DNA of 64,000 bases from Candidatus Bathyarchaeota archaeon (GTDB lineage Archaea; Thermoproteota; Bathyarchaeia; TCS64), in the NCBI GenBank assembly GCA_020346605.1, contig CP070784.1, positions 1,372,292 through 1,436,291 of the forward strand, given 5' to 3'. Positions 25,755-34,885 of the stretch are shown in pieces (within the stretch, counting starts at the first letter, position 1; each line of letters starts with the position of its first letter). The notes beneath the pieces are model-generated. The model was given only the letters and a program-made list of their open reading frames with translations, was not told the origin of the DNA and ran no database searches. A program made the translations under genes and the position numbers.

Positions 25755-26698
25755 CTGGACTCTTCCCCCCTGACCCTCCTTACTCCCCAGAACCTGGCCC
25801 TTAGCCTCTGGACGATGGATGTGAGCCCACCGGGCTCGTACATGAGTATGAACGACATCAGCGTAAGGGGTATCAGCATCCTGTATGCCCCGATCCAAAG
25901 CCCGAAGTACTTCATAAGCATGTAGGAGCCCCAGACCTCCAGGAGGCTGATCAGATACCCGCCGATCATCGCACCGTAGATGCTTGACAGCCCCCCGACC
26001 ACACTCGACGCGAACACGCTCGTCGCGAGCATACCGCCCGATCCAGGACCTGATGAGAACCAGAGGGGTAGGAAGGTGCCGGCAAGGCCCGCGAGACCCC
26101 CGGTGATGATCCAGGAGACCAGCGTCACCCTTTTAATGTTGATCCCCAGAACCGAGGCTAGGGGGGCGTTCTCGACTGTTGCCCTCATGGCTATGCCGAA
26201 CTGCGTCATCGTCAGCATGAAGTGCAGGAGCACTATGACGCTGATCATGATCGCGGTGGAAACGATGAGGACGCCCGGGAACTCCCCTACGCGAAAGTCG
26301 TTGACCCTCAACATGAACCCGCGCGAGTACACGCCTAGGACGTTCCTGACGTAGTCGGCGTAGATCTGAACCCCAGCCAGGAAGATCTGCTGGAGGGCGA
26401 GCAGGGAGATGGTCAGCAGTATCGGCCCCGCGCCGTACTTCATCAGCGTGTTCACTATGCCCAGGTAGACCAGAACGGCGAGTGAGGCGCCGAGTAGGAC
26501 CCCCAGGGGCATCGCGATGTAGGGGTTGATGTGGAGCAGGCGGACCATGGAGAAGGTGCAATACACGCCGAGGACGGCGAAGGTGCTCTGCGCGAAGTTG
26601 GGTATCCTCGAGATGAGGTAGACGAGCGTGAACCCGATGCTCATCATGGTGACGCAGTTCGCGTACACCAGCGCGTCTTTGATAATTGGGGGGAACAT
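25751..26698 (-). CDS. livH: LivH-type ABC importer permease
   Basis: The protein is 315 residues from the ATG at 26698, with about eight transmembrane helices. The conserved EAA-like region (GLAGTFLPLW then FASSVVGGLSSIYGAMIGGYLISLLEVW) identifies the LivH branch of the branched-chain amino-acid permeases. It overlaps livM by four bases. A TATA box 24 bases upstream of the ATG predicts a leaderless mRNA. It is divergent from the ATPase subunits livG and livF. Confidence 0.9.
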   Translation of the reverse strand: MFPPIIKDALVYANCVTMMSIGFTLVYLISRIPNFAQSTFAVLGVYCTFSMVRLLHINPYIAMPLGVLLGASLAVLVYLGIVNTLMKYGAGPILLTISLLALQQIFLAGVQIYADYVRNVLGVYSRGFMLRVNDFRVGEFPGVLIVSTAIMISVIVLLHFMLTMTQFGIAMRATVENAPLASVLGINIKRVTLVSWIITGGLAGLAGTFLPLWFSSGPGSGGMLATSVFASSVVGGLSSIYGAMIGGYLISLLEVWGSYMLMKYFGLWIGAYRMLIPLTLMSFILMYEPGGLTSIVQRLRARFWGVRRVRGEESS

Positions 26699-26718
26699 TC
26701 ATGTTATTTATTTTCAGG

Positions 26719-26728
26719 ATATATAAAA
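26719..26728 (-). promoter_or_regulatory. TATA box for livH-livM
   Basis: The plus-strand sequence ATATATAAAA reads TTTTATATAT on the minus strand, centred about 25 bases before the livH ATG, as for a leaderless archaeal transcript. Confidence 0.6.
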
Positions 26729-26821
26729 TGCTTAGTGCCTAACAATTGTAAACGGGTTTTACGTGAAAAAAATCCTTTTTTCCCACGCATTTCCCGGAAT
26801 ATGGGAGGAGATAGGATAAAC

Positions 26822-26834
26822 CTTATTATAATAT
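26822..26834 (+). promoter_or_regulatory. TATA-like element for livG-livF
   Basis: A TTATTATAATATT stretch lies about 25-36 bases before the livG ATG at 26858. It gives a second, divergent promoter in the livH-livG intergenic region. Confidence 0.5.
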
Positions 26835-26857
26835 TAAAAATAGTCATTTGATGCATC

Positions 26858-27622
26858 ATGCCTAAACCGGTTCTCTCCGTGAGAAATCTTACAAAAAAGT
26901 TTGGGGAGTTTAAGGCGGTGAACGACCTCTCCATGGACATAGAGAAGGGGAAGGTCACCCTCCTGATCGGTCCCAACGGCAGCGGGAAGACCACGCTGTT
27001 AAACTGCATAACGGGGCTGCTCGATTTCGATGAGGGGGAGGTGTACTTCCACGGGGAGAACGTGACGAAGGCGAAGACGCACGAGCTCGTCGAGAAGGGG
27101 ATGGTCAGGACGTTCCAGATCTCATCCCCCTTTACTAGGTTGACGGTGTTGGAGAACCTATTGGTCAGCTACGGGGACAACTCGGGGGAGAGCTTCGTCT
27201 GGTCTCCTTGGAGCAAGAAGTGGATAGGCGAGGAGAGGGACGCGATGGAGAAGGCCTACAGGGTCCTCGACCTGCTGGAGGTCACGGAACTGGCCTACGA
27301 TCCCGCGTATACCCTCAGCGGGGGCCAGCTGAAGCTGCTGGAGATCGGCAGAGCCCTCATGACCGACGCGAGGATGATACTCACCGACGAGCCCGCGGGC
27401 AGCGTCAGCGTCCCACTCGCCGAGAAGATCTTCACACACATAACGGATCTATCGAGGAAGGAGGGGCTGGACTTCTTCCTCATAGAGCACAGGCTCGATG
27501 TGGCCTCCCAGTTCACAGACCACGTCGTCGCCATGGACAGGGGCAGCGTCATCGCCCAGGGTCCCCCAGAGGAGGTGTTCGAGAATCTAAGGGTCATCGA
27601 GTCCTATCTGAAGGTGAAGTGA
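26858..27622 (+). CDS. livG: LivG-type ABC importer ATPase
   Basis: The protein is 254 residues. Walker A (GPNGSGKTT) is at 38-46, then the signature LSGGQ and the Walker B region MILTDEP, with EHRLDV as the switch His. Instead of the usual DEPAAGL, Walker B continues DEPAGSVS, a small deviation. It energises transport by the LivH/LivM permeases. The gene overlaps livF, whose ATG starts in its stop codon (TGATG). Confidence 0.92.
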   Translation: MPKPVLSVRNLTKKFGEFKAVNDLSMDIEKGKVTLLIGPNGSGKTTLLNCITGLLDFDEGEVYFHGENVTKAKTHELVEKGMVRTFQISSPFTRLTVLENLLVSYGDNSGESFVWSPWSKKWIGEERDAMEKAYRVLDLLEVTELAYDPAYTLSGGQLKLLEIGRALMTDARMILTDEPAGSVSVPLAEKIFTHITDLSRKEGLDFFLIEHRLDVASQFTDHVVAMDRGSVIAQGPPEEVFENLRVIESYLKVK

Positions 27623-28335
27623 TGTTACAGGCGAAAAGCATTAACGCAGGATACGGGCCCGCCCAGGTGCTGTTCGACTTCGACTTCAGCGTGGCGGAGA
27701 GGGAGAAGGTGGCCATCATCGGCCCCAACGGGAGCGGCAAGTCCACGCTGTTAAAGACCCTGATGGGGCTGACCACGCTGTACTCCGGGGTGGTGGAGTT
27801 CGAGGGCGAAGACATATCTAGGCTGGAGCCCTTCGAGCGGGCGAGGATGGGCCTAGCCTACCTGCCCCAAGTGGGGAGCACCTTCGACAACCTGACCATC
27901 AAGGAGAACCTGCGGATGGCGGGGTATACCCTTCATAAGGACGAGAGGGAGGAGAGGATCGGTGAGGTTCTGGACATCTTCCCCATCCTGAAGAGCTACG
28001 TCAACGAGAGGGTCAAGGTCCTGAGCGGCGGGATGAGGCAGATGCTTGCGACAGGCATCGCCCTAATGAGGAGACCGAAGATTATGCTATTCGACGAGCC
28101 CACGGCCAACCTGGCCCCTAACCTGGCCGAGGAGGTCATGAACAAGATATTAGAGATAGAGGAGCAGTTCGGGATAACCATGGTCTTCGTCGAGCAGAAC
28201 GCCGCCATGGTCCTGGGGTGCTGCGACACGGCATACCTTCTCGTCAACGGGAGGTTGAGCTACACGGGCAGCGCCCAGGAACTCCTCGACAACCCGCGCT
28301 TCGGCCAAATCTTCCTCGGCGTAGAGACGATTTAG
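27622..28335 (+). CDS. livF: LivF-type ABC importer ATPase
   Basis: The protein is 237 residues. The ATG at 27622 shares its first base with the TGA of livG, so translation is coupled. Walker A (GPNGSGKST), LSGGM signature and IMLFDEPTANL Walker B are intact, and VEQNA supplies the switch region typical of LivF. It is the second ATPase of the importer. No other subunit follows, so the operon ends here or continues to the membrane-protein gene at 28393. Confidence 0.92.
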   Translation: MLQAKSINAGYGPAQVLFDFDFSVAEREKVAIIGPNGSGKSTLLKTLMGLTTLYSGVVEFEGEDISRLEPFERARMGLAYLPQVGSTFDNLTIKENLRMAGYTLHKDEREERIGEVLDIFPILKSYVNERVKVLSGGMRQMLATGIALMRRPKIMLFDEPTANLAPNLAEEVMNKILEIEEQFGITMVFVEQNAAMVLGCCDTAYLLVNGRLSYTGSAQELLDNPRFGQIFLGVETI

Positions 28336-28392
28336 CCGCATGGGGATCCATGCGGACTGGAGTATGGCCATCAGGACCAGGTGTGATGAGGG

Positions 28393-28857
28393 GTGTTGGC
28401 TGTTAGACAGTTCCTGATACCTGCAAGGGATTGGCGCGTCAGAGTCTACGCGCTCTACGTCTTCATCCTCCAGGACTATCTGATGACGGGCGCTTTCTGC
28501 AAGGACTTCGCCGACGAAGCGAACCTGCTGGTGAGGGCCTCCATGATCTACTTCGACGACGTCCAGGTGGGGTTGCTCGTCTTCGCGCTGGCCTTCTACG
28601 GGCCCGTCTACGCGGTGCTGTGCCTCTTGACGAACCGGGACTGGGATCACCTGAGGGGCACGAGCCTCTTCGAGTTCCTCTCGGAGCGGAGGCGCCCCAT
28701 CTTCGACGTCGCCCTCGGCCTGGGGGTCGCATCGAGGCACTTCGAAGGGGGCATGAGCTGGGTCCTGCCCCTCTCGAACAGACTCTGGCTGCCGTTGGGG
28801 TTCATCGCCTACCTAACTCTGGTGCACATAGGGACTTTGAAGACGAGAGTCGGCTAG
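28393..28857 (+). CDS. Hypothetical membrane protein
   Basis: The protein is 154 residues from a GTG at 28393. It has about four hydrophobic segments, a long cytoplasmic-looking loop around LTNRDWDH and SERRRP, and a C-terminal helix. I do not recognise the family. It follows livF after 57 bases on the same strand, so it may be cotranscribed with the importer. It overlaps the convergent beta-helix gene by four bases. Confidence 0.65.
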   Translation: MLAVRQFLIPARDWRVRVYALYVFILQDYLMTGAFCKDFADEANLLVRASMIYFDDVQVGLLVFALAFYGPVYAVLCLLTNRDWDHLRGTSLFEFLSERRRPIFDVALGLGVASRHFEGGMSWVLPLSNRLWLPLGFIAYLTLVHIGTLKTRVG

Positions 28858-29975
28858 CGGAGCCCACCGATGAAGCCTTTTACACTTTTCCTGAAAACGA
28901 CTCCTAAAGAGAGGAAAATCAACGCAGCCGCAAACAATAGAGGCTCCAAGGCTCGAATTGGCGGATTCTCCGAGCCTAGGGGTTCTTCGACCTCCGCACT
29001 CATCCTGGTGATGTGGAAAGTTTCTCGCTGAGTCTCGTTCAGGACGGAGATCTGGACGCTCAGAGGCTCGTAGCCATCCTCCACCAATTGGACCATGTAG
29101 CCACCCTCCTCCACGTCGCGAAAGGATGCGGCACCATCGTCACCCGTGTGTGCAATGGTGACTCCATCGCCCCATGAGCGATTCAGGCAGACCCCAACGG
29201 CAGGGACAGGTTCAGCGGTCTCCTCGTCGTAGACCAATATAGTCAGGTCGCAGAGTTTCGGCACGAACCTTATCTCGTCCTCGTAGGTGCAGTTCATTAT
29301 GGTCGCGGTCCCATCGTCGAAGTAGAATATGAACCTCAGTTCAGTGTCCGAGACGGAAACGTGGGACCTGTCGTACAGTATTACCTCGATCATCCGGGAT
29401 CCGGCCACCCGTGCGGAGGAGTCACCCATTAGCAACAGGTAACTCAGATCGGCGTCCTCGGCATCGACTGTTGTCTGGTTCAGGCAGTGCAGGGCCCAGA
29501 TATGGGAGCCCCAGATGGTGACTCTTGTGGTGTTGCCGCAGATGGCATGTGTGCGCCAGAATGTGGAGTTGTCGACCGTTATCGTGGCGCCTTGCGCCCT
29601 GAAGAAATAGAGGTTGCCCAGCCCTGTGATCCTTGAGTCGTGGATCTCCAGCGTGGAGTTGTTCTTGAGGAGGATCCCGTGCTCGTAGTAACCCGTGTGG
29701 TTGAAGGCGATCTCAGTGCCTCTGAGGATGAGCGTTCCACCTTCTTCCACGATGATGTCTCCAAGAGGAGCGATTAGTTGATCTTGAAAAATCATTATTT
29801 CCCCATCCCCGATCACGATGTTGCCCTCATCGAGAGCCCCGGCGCTGGGAATCACGAAGCCACTTGTCGAGTTTGGGTTTGTTCCGTTCTTCTGTCGTCG
29901 GCGGAGGGTGGGTAGAATCAAGGGGTTTGTGGAGAAGATGATTAAAATCAAGAGAATGCACGATAATTTTTTCAT
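28854..29975 (-). CDS. Surface beta-helix protein with C-terminal membrane anchor
   Basis: The protein is about 373 residues from the ATG at 29975; an upstream in-frame TTG would break the signal peptide. The N-terminus (MKKLSC then a hydrophobic stretch) is a signal peptide. Residues 60-250 contain short repeated strands, many N-x-S/T sites and I-V-S-D-x-x patterns typical of right-handed beta-helices. A carboxypeptidase-regulatory-like segment (about 260-325) follows, then a hydrophobic helix and a basic RKSVKGFIGGLR tail. It is probably displayed outside the cell. The opposite-strand gene at 30221 encodes a related beta-helix protein, making a divergent pair. Confidence 0.72.
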   Translation of the reverse strand: MKKLSCILLILIIFSTNPLILPTLRRRQKNGTNPNSTSGFVIPSAGALDEGNIVIGDGEIMIFQDQLIAPLGDIIVEEGGTLILRGTEIAFNHTGYYEHGILLKNNSTLEIHDSRITGLGNLYFFRAQGATITVDNSTFWRTHAICGNTTRVTIWGSHIWALHCLNQTTVDAEDADLSYLLLMGDSSARVAGSRMIEVILYDRSHVSVSDTELRFIFYFDDGTATIMNCTYEDEIRFVPKLCDLTILVYDEETAEPVPAVGVCLNRSWGDGVTIAHTGDDGAASFRDVEEGGYMVQLVEDGYEPLSVQISVLNETQRETFHITRMSAEVEEPLGSENPPIRALEPLLFAAALIFLSLGVVFRKSVKGFIGGLR

Positions 29976-30220
29976 AACAGCCTCTTGGGATCTTGAAGAA
30001 AGCCGTTCAGGTTGTATTTCTCCAGCTTTAGCAAGATTTAGAGACAATTTTTCCATGTTGATGGTAGTGTCTTCCGAGATAAATTATATTGGGGACTCCG
30101 GTGGTCTATAGGGGTCCGTTTGAACTGTTACTTTGACCATTGTTTAAATAAGACACCGTTTCAGGGATAACAAGGGCGGCAAAATTAACCACGGACGGCT
30201 GGATTCCTCTGCTCACAAAG
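29976..30220. promoter_or_regulatory. Intergenic region between divergent surface-protein genes
   Basis: This 245-base region should hold two promoters. A TATA-like TTTAAATAAG at about 30143-30152 fits the rightward gene, placing its transcript start about 45 bases before the TTG at 30221. No clear operator repeats were seen. Confidence 0.4.
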
Positions 30221-31774
30221 TTGTTCCTCCTCTTATCGAGCCCCATGCATCAATTCGCAACTCCCACCGAGAACGTCAACGATGTCAGAGAGGTGTTTGA
30301 GAGCACAGTCGTCTTCGATCGCGATATGACCTATGAGGGGGACCTTATCATCGACGGGAATGCATCGGTGATCGTCGAAGACTGCGATTTCGAGATCGAT
30401 GGCCGCGTATTATTGTCCGGCGATTCCACGTTGATCCTCCGAAACGCCAGAATCAGGCTGGTCGAGTCGAGGGAGGGACGCAGCGAGGATGCTGGATTCA
30501 TGTTCACAATGAACGAAAGCTCAAGATTTGATGTCGTGAACACCACCGTCGAGACGATCTCCTTCAGGAGCTTCAGCATCCACGTCTCCGACGGGGTGGA
30601 AGCGCTGTTCGACAACGTCTACTCCCTCGAATGGCACGGCCTCACCTGCGAGGGGGACTCCAAAGTCCAGATCGTCGACTCAAGCTGCTGGTCCATGATC
30701 GAGACGCGGGATGAGAGCACACTGTCCGTCAGGGATTCGAGGATCTACGGCGTCAACACCACCGGCGGCTCCAGCGCGTTCCTGGAGGGCGTCTACACCA
30801 CCAAGGCGTCCGTGGAAGCGGCGAGTTCCCTCGAAGCCATCAACTCCACCATCAGCTCCGAAACGGAAGGGTTGGAGCTGGTCTTCCAAGGGGACACGGA
30901 GCTGGTTCTATGTAATTTCTCCACCGTGTCAAGCGGGATAGGCTACGAGCTCTGCGATCACTGGTCCCTGGTCGAGGACAACGTAGCATCGAAAGTACAC
31001 ATCGACGTGTCTCTGGACCACGTTTACCTCAGGCTGATCCAGTTTGTGGTCGAAGAAGGGTCCGATGTGAGTCTAGAGGGTTTGCACGCCCCTCATGCGA
31101 AGATCGTCTGCAGCGCTGAGGATATCGAAGCAGTTGATTCCACCCTGAAGCAGGTTGAGCTGCTCCAAGATTGCGCGCTGAACGCCTGTCACGTCGAGTT
31201 TGACTCGCTAACGGCGTCTGGAAGCTCCTTCGCCAGCCTGGCGGACTCGAAGTTGGGCCAGGTCTCCGGCAGGGATGAGAGCATGGCCAGCATCTCTTCA
31301 TCTGAGATTCGAGACGTCGACGGCAGAGGTAGCGCCGTCATGCACTTGAACAACTGCAGTGTCCTCGACTCCATCTCCGTCTCGGACAGCTCTGTGATCT
31401 TCCAGAATGATCAGCCGATCTCGATGGATGGCTTCGACTATGACCTGAAGGGGCACAAGCTGAACGTGCGGTTCGAGAACCCCCTGGATGAAAGGATACA
31501 GGTTGACATGATCCTTGACCGTAACAGGATCAGGGAGATGAGGGATCTGAAGGTCTCGTTGGACGGCGATCCTCTGGTCGTTGATTCCGAGATGGTCAAG
31601 GATCTGAGGATCGCATCGTTCTCGGTGCCGTCTGGTACGGGACGCCTGAGCGTCTCCCTGGGTCCCGTACCGCCGGAGCGCGTGCCCTTTTTCCTTACGC
31701 TGGTGGGGCAGCAGGTGATATCCCTCGCGATTATCCTGGTTCTTGTGATTGCAGTCCTTCTGGCTTGGAAGTGA
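30221..31774 (+). CDS. Surface beta-helix protein with C-terminal transmembrane segment
   Basis: The protein is 517 residues. It has repeated short strands separated by S/T-N-x patterns and D-x-S motifs, consistent with a right-handed parallel beta-helix. A hydrophobic C-terminal helix follows the PVPPERVP linker and ends with a single Trp-Lys. The N-terminus is odd: the frame is open back to 30152, but only a TTG at 30221 is a usable start, which gives a very short leader. The true start may be non-standard or damaged. It is followed by the C69 peptidase gene 55 bases later on the same strand, suggesting a surface operon. Confidence 0.72.
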   Translation: MFLLLSSPMHQFATPTENVNDVREVFESTVVFDRDMTYEGDLIIDGNASVIVEDCDFEIDGRVLLSGDSTLILRNARIRLVESREGRSEDAGFMFTMNESSRFDVVNTTVETISFRSFSIHVSDGVEALFDNVYSLEWHGLTCEGDSKVQIVDSSCWSMIETRDESTLSVRDSRIYGVNTTGGSSAFLEGVYTTKASVEAASSLEAINSTISSETEGLELVFQGDTELVLCNFSTVSSGIGYELCDHWSLVEDNVASKVHIDVSLDHVYLRLIQFVVEEGSDVSLEGLHAPHAKIVCSAEDIEAVDSTLKQVELLQDCALNACHVEFDSLTASGSSFASLADSKLGQVSGRDESMASISSSEIRDVDGRGSAVMHLNNCSVLDSISVSDSSVIFQNDQPISMDGFDYDLKGHKLNVRFENPLDERIQVDMILDRNRIREMRDLKVSLDGDPLVVDSEMVKDLRIASFSVPSGTGRLSVSLGPVPPERVPFFLTLVGQQVISLAIILVLVIAVLLAWK

Positions 31775-31829
31775 TCTCCCAAGACCCAAAAAATTCAAGA
31801 GGGGCCCGCATAGTCCTAACTAATACGTT

Positions 31830-33353
31830 ATGCTCCAGAAAAAGGTATCACTACTGGCCCTTGTGCTGCCCCTGCTCCTGCTTCACTGCGTAGCATCTCT
31901 CCCTAAGGAGGAGGCCCTGTCTAGGGACGGGGGGTGCACGACGGCTTTGGCTGCGGGCAACGCTACGAGCTACGGGACGATAATCCTCGCGAAGAACCGT
32001 GACCTATCGGAGTACGAGATCCAGTGGCTGTACCGCGCGCCCAGGGAGCATCACCCAGCGGGAGCCGTTGTGAGGCTGCAGTACATCGAGATACCGCAGG
32101 TCGAGGTGACCTGGGCGTGGGTTGGTTCGAAGTCCTATACGAAGAAGTGGGGGATCGGGATGGGGATCAACGAGTGGGGGGTGGTGGTCGCGGACAACGA
32201 CGCTCCCACGCGGGAGCCGCTGGAGGGGGAGAGGGGGCTCCACGACAACGACATCTGCCGCCTGATACTGGAGCGCTCCAGGACCGCGAGGGAGGGAATG
32301 CAGGTCGCGGGGGCCCTCCTCGAGGAGTACGGCCACTCCTTCGTCGGCGAGATCTACTGGATAGCGGACTCGGAGGAGGCCTGGATCGTCGAGGGAGCGG
32401 GTCACCATTGGGCGGCGGTCAGGGTCACCGATGGCGTGGCCGTGAGGGCCAACCAGTTCCAGATAACCACCCGCTGGGACGCTGGTAGCGAGGACCTGGT
32501 GGAGTACGCAATCAGCAGAGGCTGGTGCAGATCCGCTGAGAGCTTCAACTTCGCGAGGTGCTACTCGAAGACTGGCTACCCGTACAGGTCCTCGCAGACC
32601 AGGTTCGAGCGGGGGCACGATCTCCTAGACGACGGCGTCGGGGGCCTCACCATGCGGGACCTGATCGAGGTGCTCTCCGACCACTACGAGGGCACGAGCA
32701 TGTACAGGACGGCCCACAGCAACTCCGCATACAGGACCATCTGCAGCAAGAGGACGGTGTCGGCGATGGTCGCGCACCTGAAGCCCGGCACACAGTCCGA
32801 GATGCAGGTGATGTGGTACTGCATGAGCAGCCCTTGCATAGGGGTCTTCATTCCCGTCTACGCCAACTTCTCTGCGATCCCCTCCCCCTATCTGACGGGG
32901 GACCCACCTGAGGACATCTCTGGATATGATAGTGACTCGGCCTGGTGGGCGTACAAGAAAATACAGCTTCTGGTCGACGAGGACTACGACGAGCAACACG
33001 CGACGGTCAGGGCGACATGGGACGATCTGTACGAAGGCTTCTCCTCGGACGTCGACCAGCTCGAACAGGAACTGCGAAGCCACTACTCTGCCGGCGAGAA
33101 GGGTGAGGCGCGAGCCAAGATGGACTCGTTCGTGGAGCGGCGGCTGACGCAGGCCTACGAAGCGTCGCTGCAGACCATAGAGGAGCTGACCAGCGTCGAG
33201 GGTGTCGAAGAGGAACCTTCTGGGGACATGCCTGAAGACGGTGAAGAGAAGGAGGATAAGACGATCGTGTACATGGGTCTATTCATCTTCATGGCGCTGA
33301 TCGCCGTCACACTTTGGCTATATGTCAAGAACGCAGGTGTGAGCCGTTCCTAA
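31830..33353 (+). CDS. Secreted or membrane-anchored C69 family dipeptidase
   Basis: The protein is 507 residues. A signal peptide covers residues 1-24. Cys36 in GGCTTALAAG is the expected N-terminal nucleophile after processing, as in the Ntn hydrolases of family C69 (dipeptidase A). Family features follow: NRDLSEYE, GIGMGINEWGVVVADND and IVEGAGHHW. A C-terminal helix and a short basic tail (VKNAGVSRS) anchor it, so the enzyme probably acts at the cell surface, degrading peptides. It sits beside two surface beta-helix genes. It is about 60-90 residues longer than usual C69 enzymes because of the acidic linker and anchor. Confidence 0.88.
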   Translation: MLQKKVSLLALVLPLLLLHCVASLPKEEALSRDGGCTTALAAGNATSYGTIILAKNRDLSEYEIQWLYRAPREHHPAGAVVRLQYIEIPQVEVTWAWVGSKSYTKKWGIGMGINEWGVVVADNDAPTREPLEGERGLHDNDICRLILERSRTAREGMQVAGALLEEYGHSFVGEIYWIADSEEAWIVEGAGHHWAAVRVTDGVAVRANQFQITTRWDAGSEDLVEYAISRGWCRSAESFNFARCYSKTGYPYRSSQTRFERGHDLLDDGVGGLTMRDLIEVLSDHYEGTSMYRTAHSNSAYRTICSKRTVSAMVAHLKPGTQSEMQVMWYCMSSPCIGVFIPVYANFSAIPSPYLTGDPPEDISGYDSDSAWWAYKKIQLLVDEDYDEQHATVRATWDDLYEGFSSDVDQLEQELRSHYSAGEKGEARAKMDSFVERRLTQAYEASLQTIEELTSVEGVEEEPSGDMPEDGEEKEDKTIVYMGLFIFMALIAVTLWLYVKNAGVSRS

Positions 33354-33492
33354 CCCGTTCTTTCTAAGAAACCAAGGCAGAAAAATTTTATCACCAATCA
33401 CTGTCGCGTCGCAACAGTGCGGGGAGTGGGAAAATCACACAGATTTACTAGTACTATGACATTCGCGTGCTCGTCCACTTCCCAAAGTCGAG

Positions 33493-34227
33493 TTAGAGGA
33501 TACCCTTAACCTCACTGGTGCTCAACAGTTCCTCTTCCCCGAGTTTTCCGACCGGACACGCTGCGAAGCAGCTGTGGCAATACAGTCCCCTGTTGACTAT
33601 CTCGGTTCTTTTGGCGGTACACCTCTCCTGTGAGTAGGAGTCCGGGTATTTTTTCACAGGATCAAGGGCTCCCGCGGGGCACGCTTTGATGCAGAGGTCG
33701 CAGTTCTCGCAGGGCTTGAACCCTTCGAGGCGGAGATCGGGCTCCAGTGCCGCGTCCGTCATGATGGCTCCGAGGTTCATGCGGTTGCCGAGGACCGGGT
33801 GGATGATCAGGCCCGAGCGGCCGTACACTCCTAACCCGGCTTCGTAGGCGGACAGCTTGAGCTGGGGCGTGAGGAAGGACACGTCGAAGCCCTTCGAACT
33901 CAGGAGTGCCATCCCCTTCATGGCGATGGATGAGAGGAAGAGGATCGATAGCCTCGTCATCGCATACTCGTCTGAAAGGACGTACTGCGGCGCGGGGCCG
34001 ATGTTGCGATAGCCCTCCCACGGTGCGAGGGGGCCCAGATAGATGTTGTTGGCCCTGGGCGGGCAGGCCACGGCGAAGACTACGACCGACCGGCATCGAT
34101 CCCACAATTCCAGCGGGTGCCTCCCCTTCTGGGCATGTTCGTAACCGACGCTCGGATCAGCGACACCAACAACGTATGCCCCTGCCTGCTTGAGGCGATC
34201 CTTCAGGTTCTTTTTCAGGTCGTTCAT
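33493..34227 (-). CDS. Epoxyqueuosine reductase-like protein with two 4Fe-4S sites
   Basis: The protein is about 244 residues from the ATG at 34227, or 251 from an upstream ATG at 34248. Two ferredoxin-type clusters are predicted from CENCDLCIKACP and the later C-x8..CHSCFAACPVG run. The N-terminal part shows the GLGVYGRSGLIIHPVLGNRMNLGAIMTD segment shared with QueG and reductive-dehalogenase-like proteins. Whether it binds a corrinoid is not evident. It lies downstream of marR on the same strand, and MarR-type operator repeats are in its promoter region, so redox or small-molecule control is likely. Confidence 0.8.
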   Translation of the reverse strand: MNDLKKNLKDRLKQAGAYVVGVADPSVGYEHAQKGRHPLELWDRCRSVVVFAVACPPRANNIYLGPLAPWEGYRNIGPAPQYVLSDEYAMTRLSILFLSSIAMKGMALLSSKGFDVSFLTPQLKLSAYEAGLGVYGRSGLIIHPVLGNRMNLGAIMTDAALEPDLRLEGFKPCENCDLCIKACPAGALDPVKKYPDSYSQERCTAKRTEIVNRGLYCHSCFAACPVGKLGEEELLSTSEVKGIL

Positions 34228-34360
34228 TCTCGATTCTACCATTTCCAATCGATCCTATCCTCTGATGTTGCTAGGGTTCACTCAGGTCACGCTCTCGGAA
34301 TATTATTTTTTTTACGTGAGATGAATTGGTGTTTCAGGCTTGTATCTTTCTAGATTAATT

Positions 34361-34389
34361 GTTTTATGTAAAACTGTCCTATATAAAAC
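34361..34389. promoter_or_regulatory. Tandem operator-like palindromes before the Fe-S protein gene
   Basis: Two 14-bp elements lie 15 bp apart: GTTTTATGTAAAAC (34361-34374, palindromic except its central TG) and GTCCTATATAAAAC (34376-34389). The second also contains a TATA-like sequence read on the minus strand. The first is 134 bases upstream of the Fe-S gene start. The same element occurs upstream of marR. Confidence 0.65.
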
Positions 34390-34856
34390 TATGTTTGGCT
34401 CGCACGCGTCAGATTATCCAGGATTCTCCTGAGGTAACCCTCATAATCATCGATCTCATCTGACGTGAAGCCGTTGTAGTAGATCTTGTCCATCTCCTCT
34501 GAGATCTCGAAATATTTCCGCCTCAAGCCCCCGTCATCTCCAGTGAGTTTTATCAGCATGGTCCTTCGATCCGTTTCGGGGCGCACCCTCGTCAAATGGC
34601 CTGCCGCCTCCAGACGGTCGAGCATGAGTGAGAGTGTGGACTTACTGAGCCTTGTTCTCTCAGCGAGCTCATGGATAGGGATCCTATCGTGCTGCCAGAG
34701 CACGAACAGGATCCTCCCCTGCGCCGGGTTGATGTCCAGCCGATGTTCTCTCAATAATCCTCCTAGGAAGCGCCCCGACAGCTGATGAATCTTGGCGGTT
34801 AGGAAGCCTCCCTGCCTAATGGTTCTCATGCTGCTCTCTTCCAGGTTCTGAGACAT
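34389..34856 (-). CDS. MarR family transcriptional regulator
   Basis: The protein is 155 residues from the ATG at 34856; a GTG eight codons earlier is also possible. The winged helix-turn-helix core is clear: GRILFVLWQHDRIPIHELAERTRLSKSTLSLMLDRLEAAGHLTRVRPETDRRTMLIKLT, with the DRR wing motif. Dimer helices flank it. It probably represses its own gene and the Fe-S protein downstream, because matching operator-like repeats occur on both sides. The ligand is unknown. Confidence 0.88.
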   Translation of the reverse strand: MSQNLEESSMRTIRQGGFLTAKIHQLSGRFLGGLLREHRLDINPAQGRILFVLWQHDRIPIHELAERTRLSKSTLSLMLDRLEAAGHLTRVRPETDRRTMLIKLTGDDGGLRRKYFEISEEMDKIYYNGFTSDEIDDYEGYLRRILDNLTRASQT

Positions 34857-34885
34857 CCTATAGTGATAGAAGTTTACCACTTATA

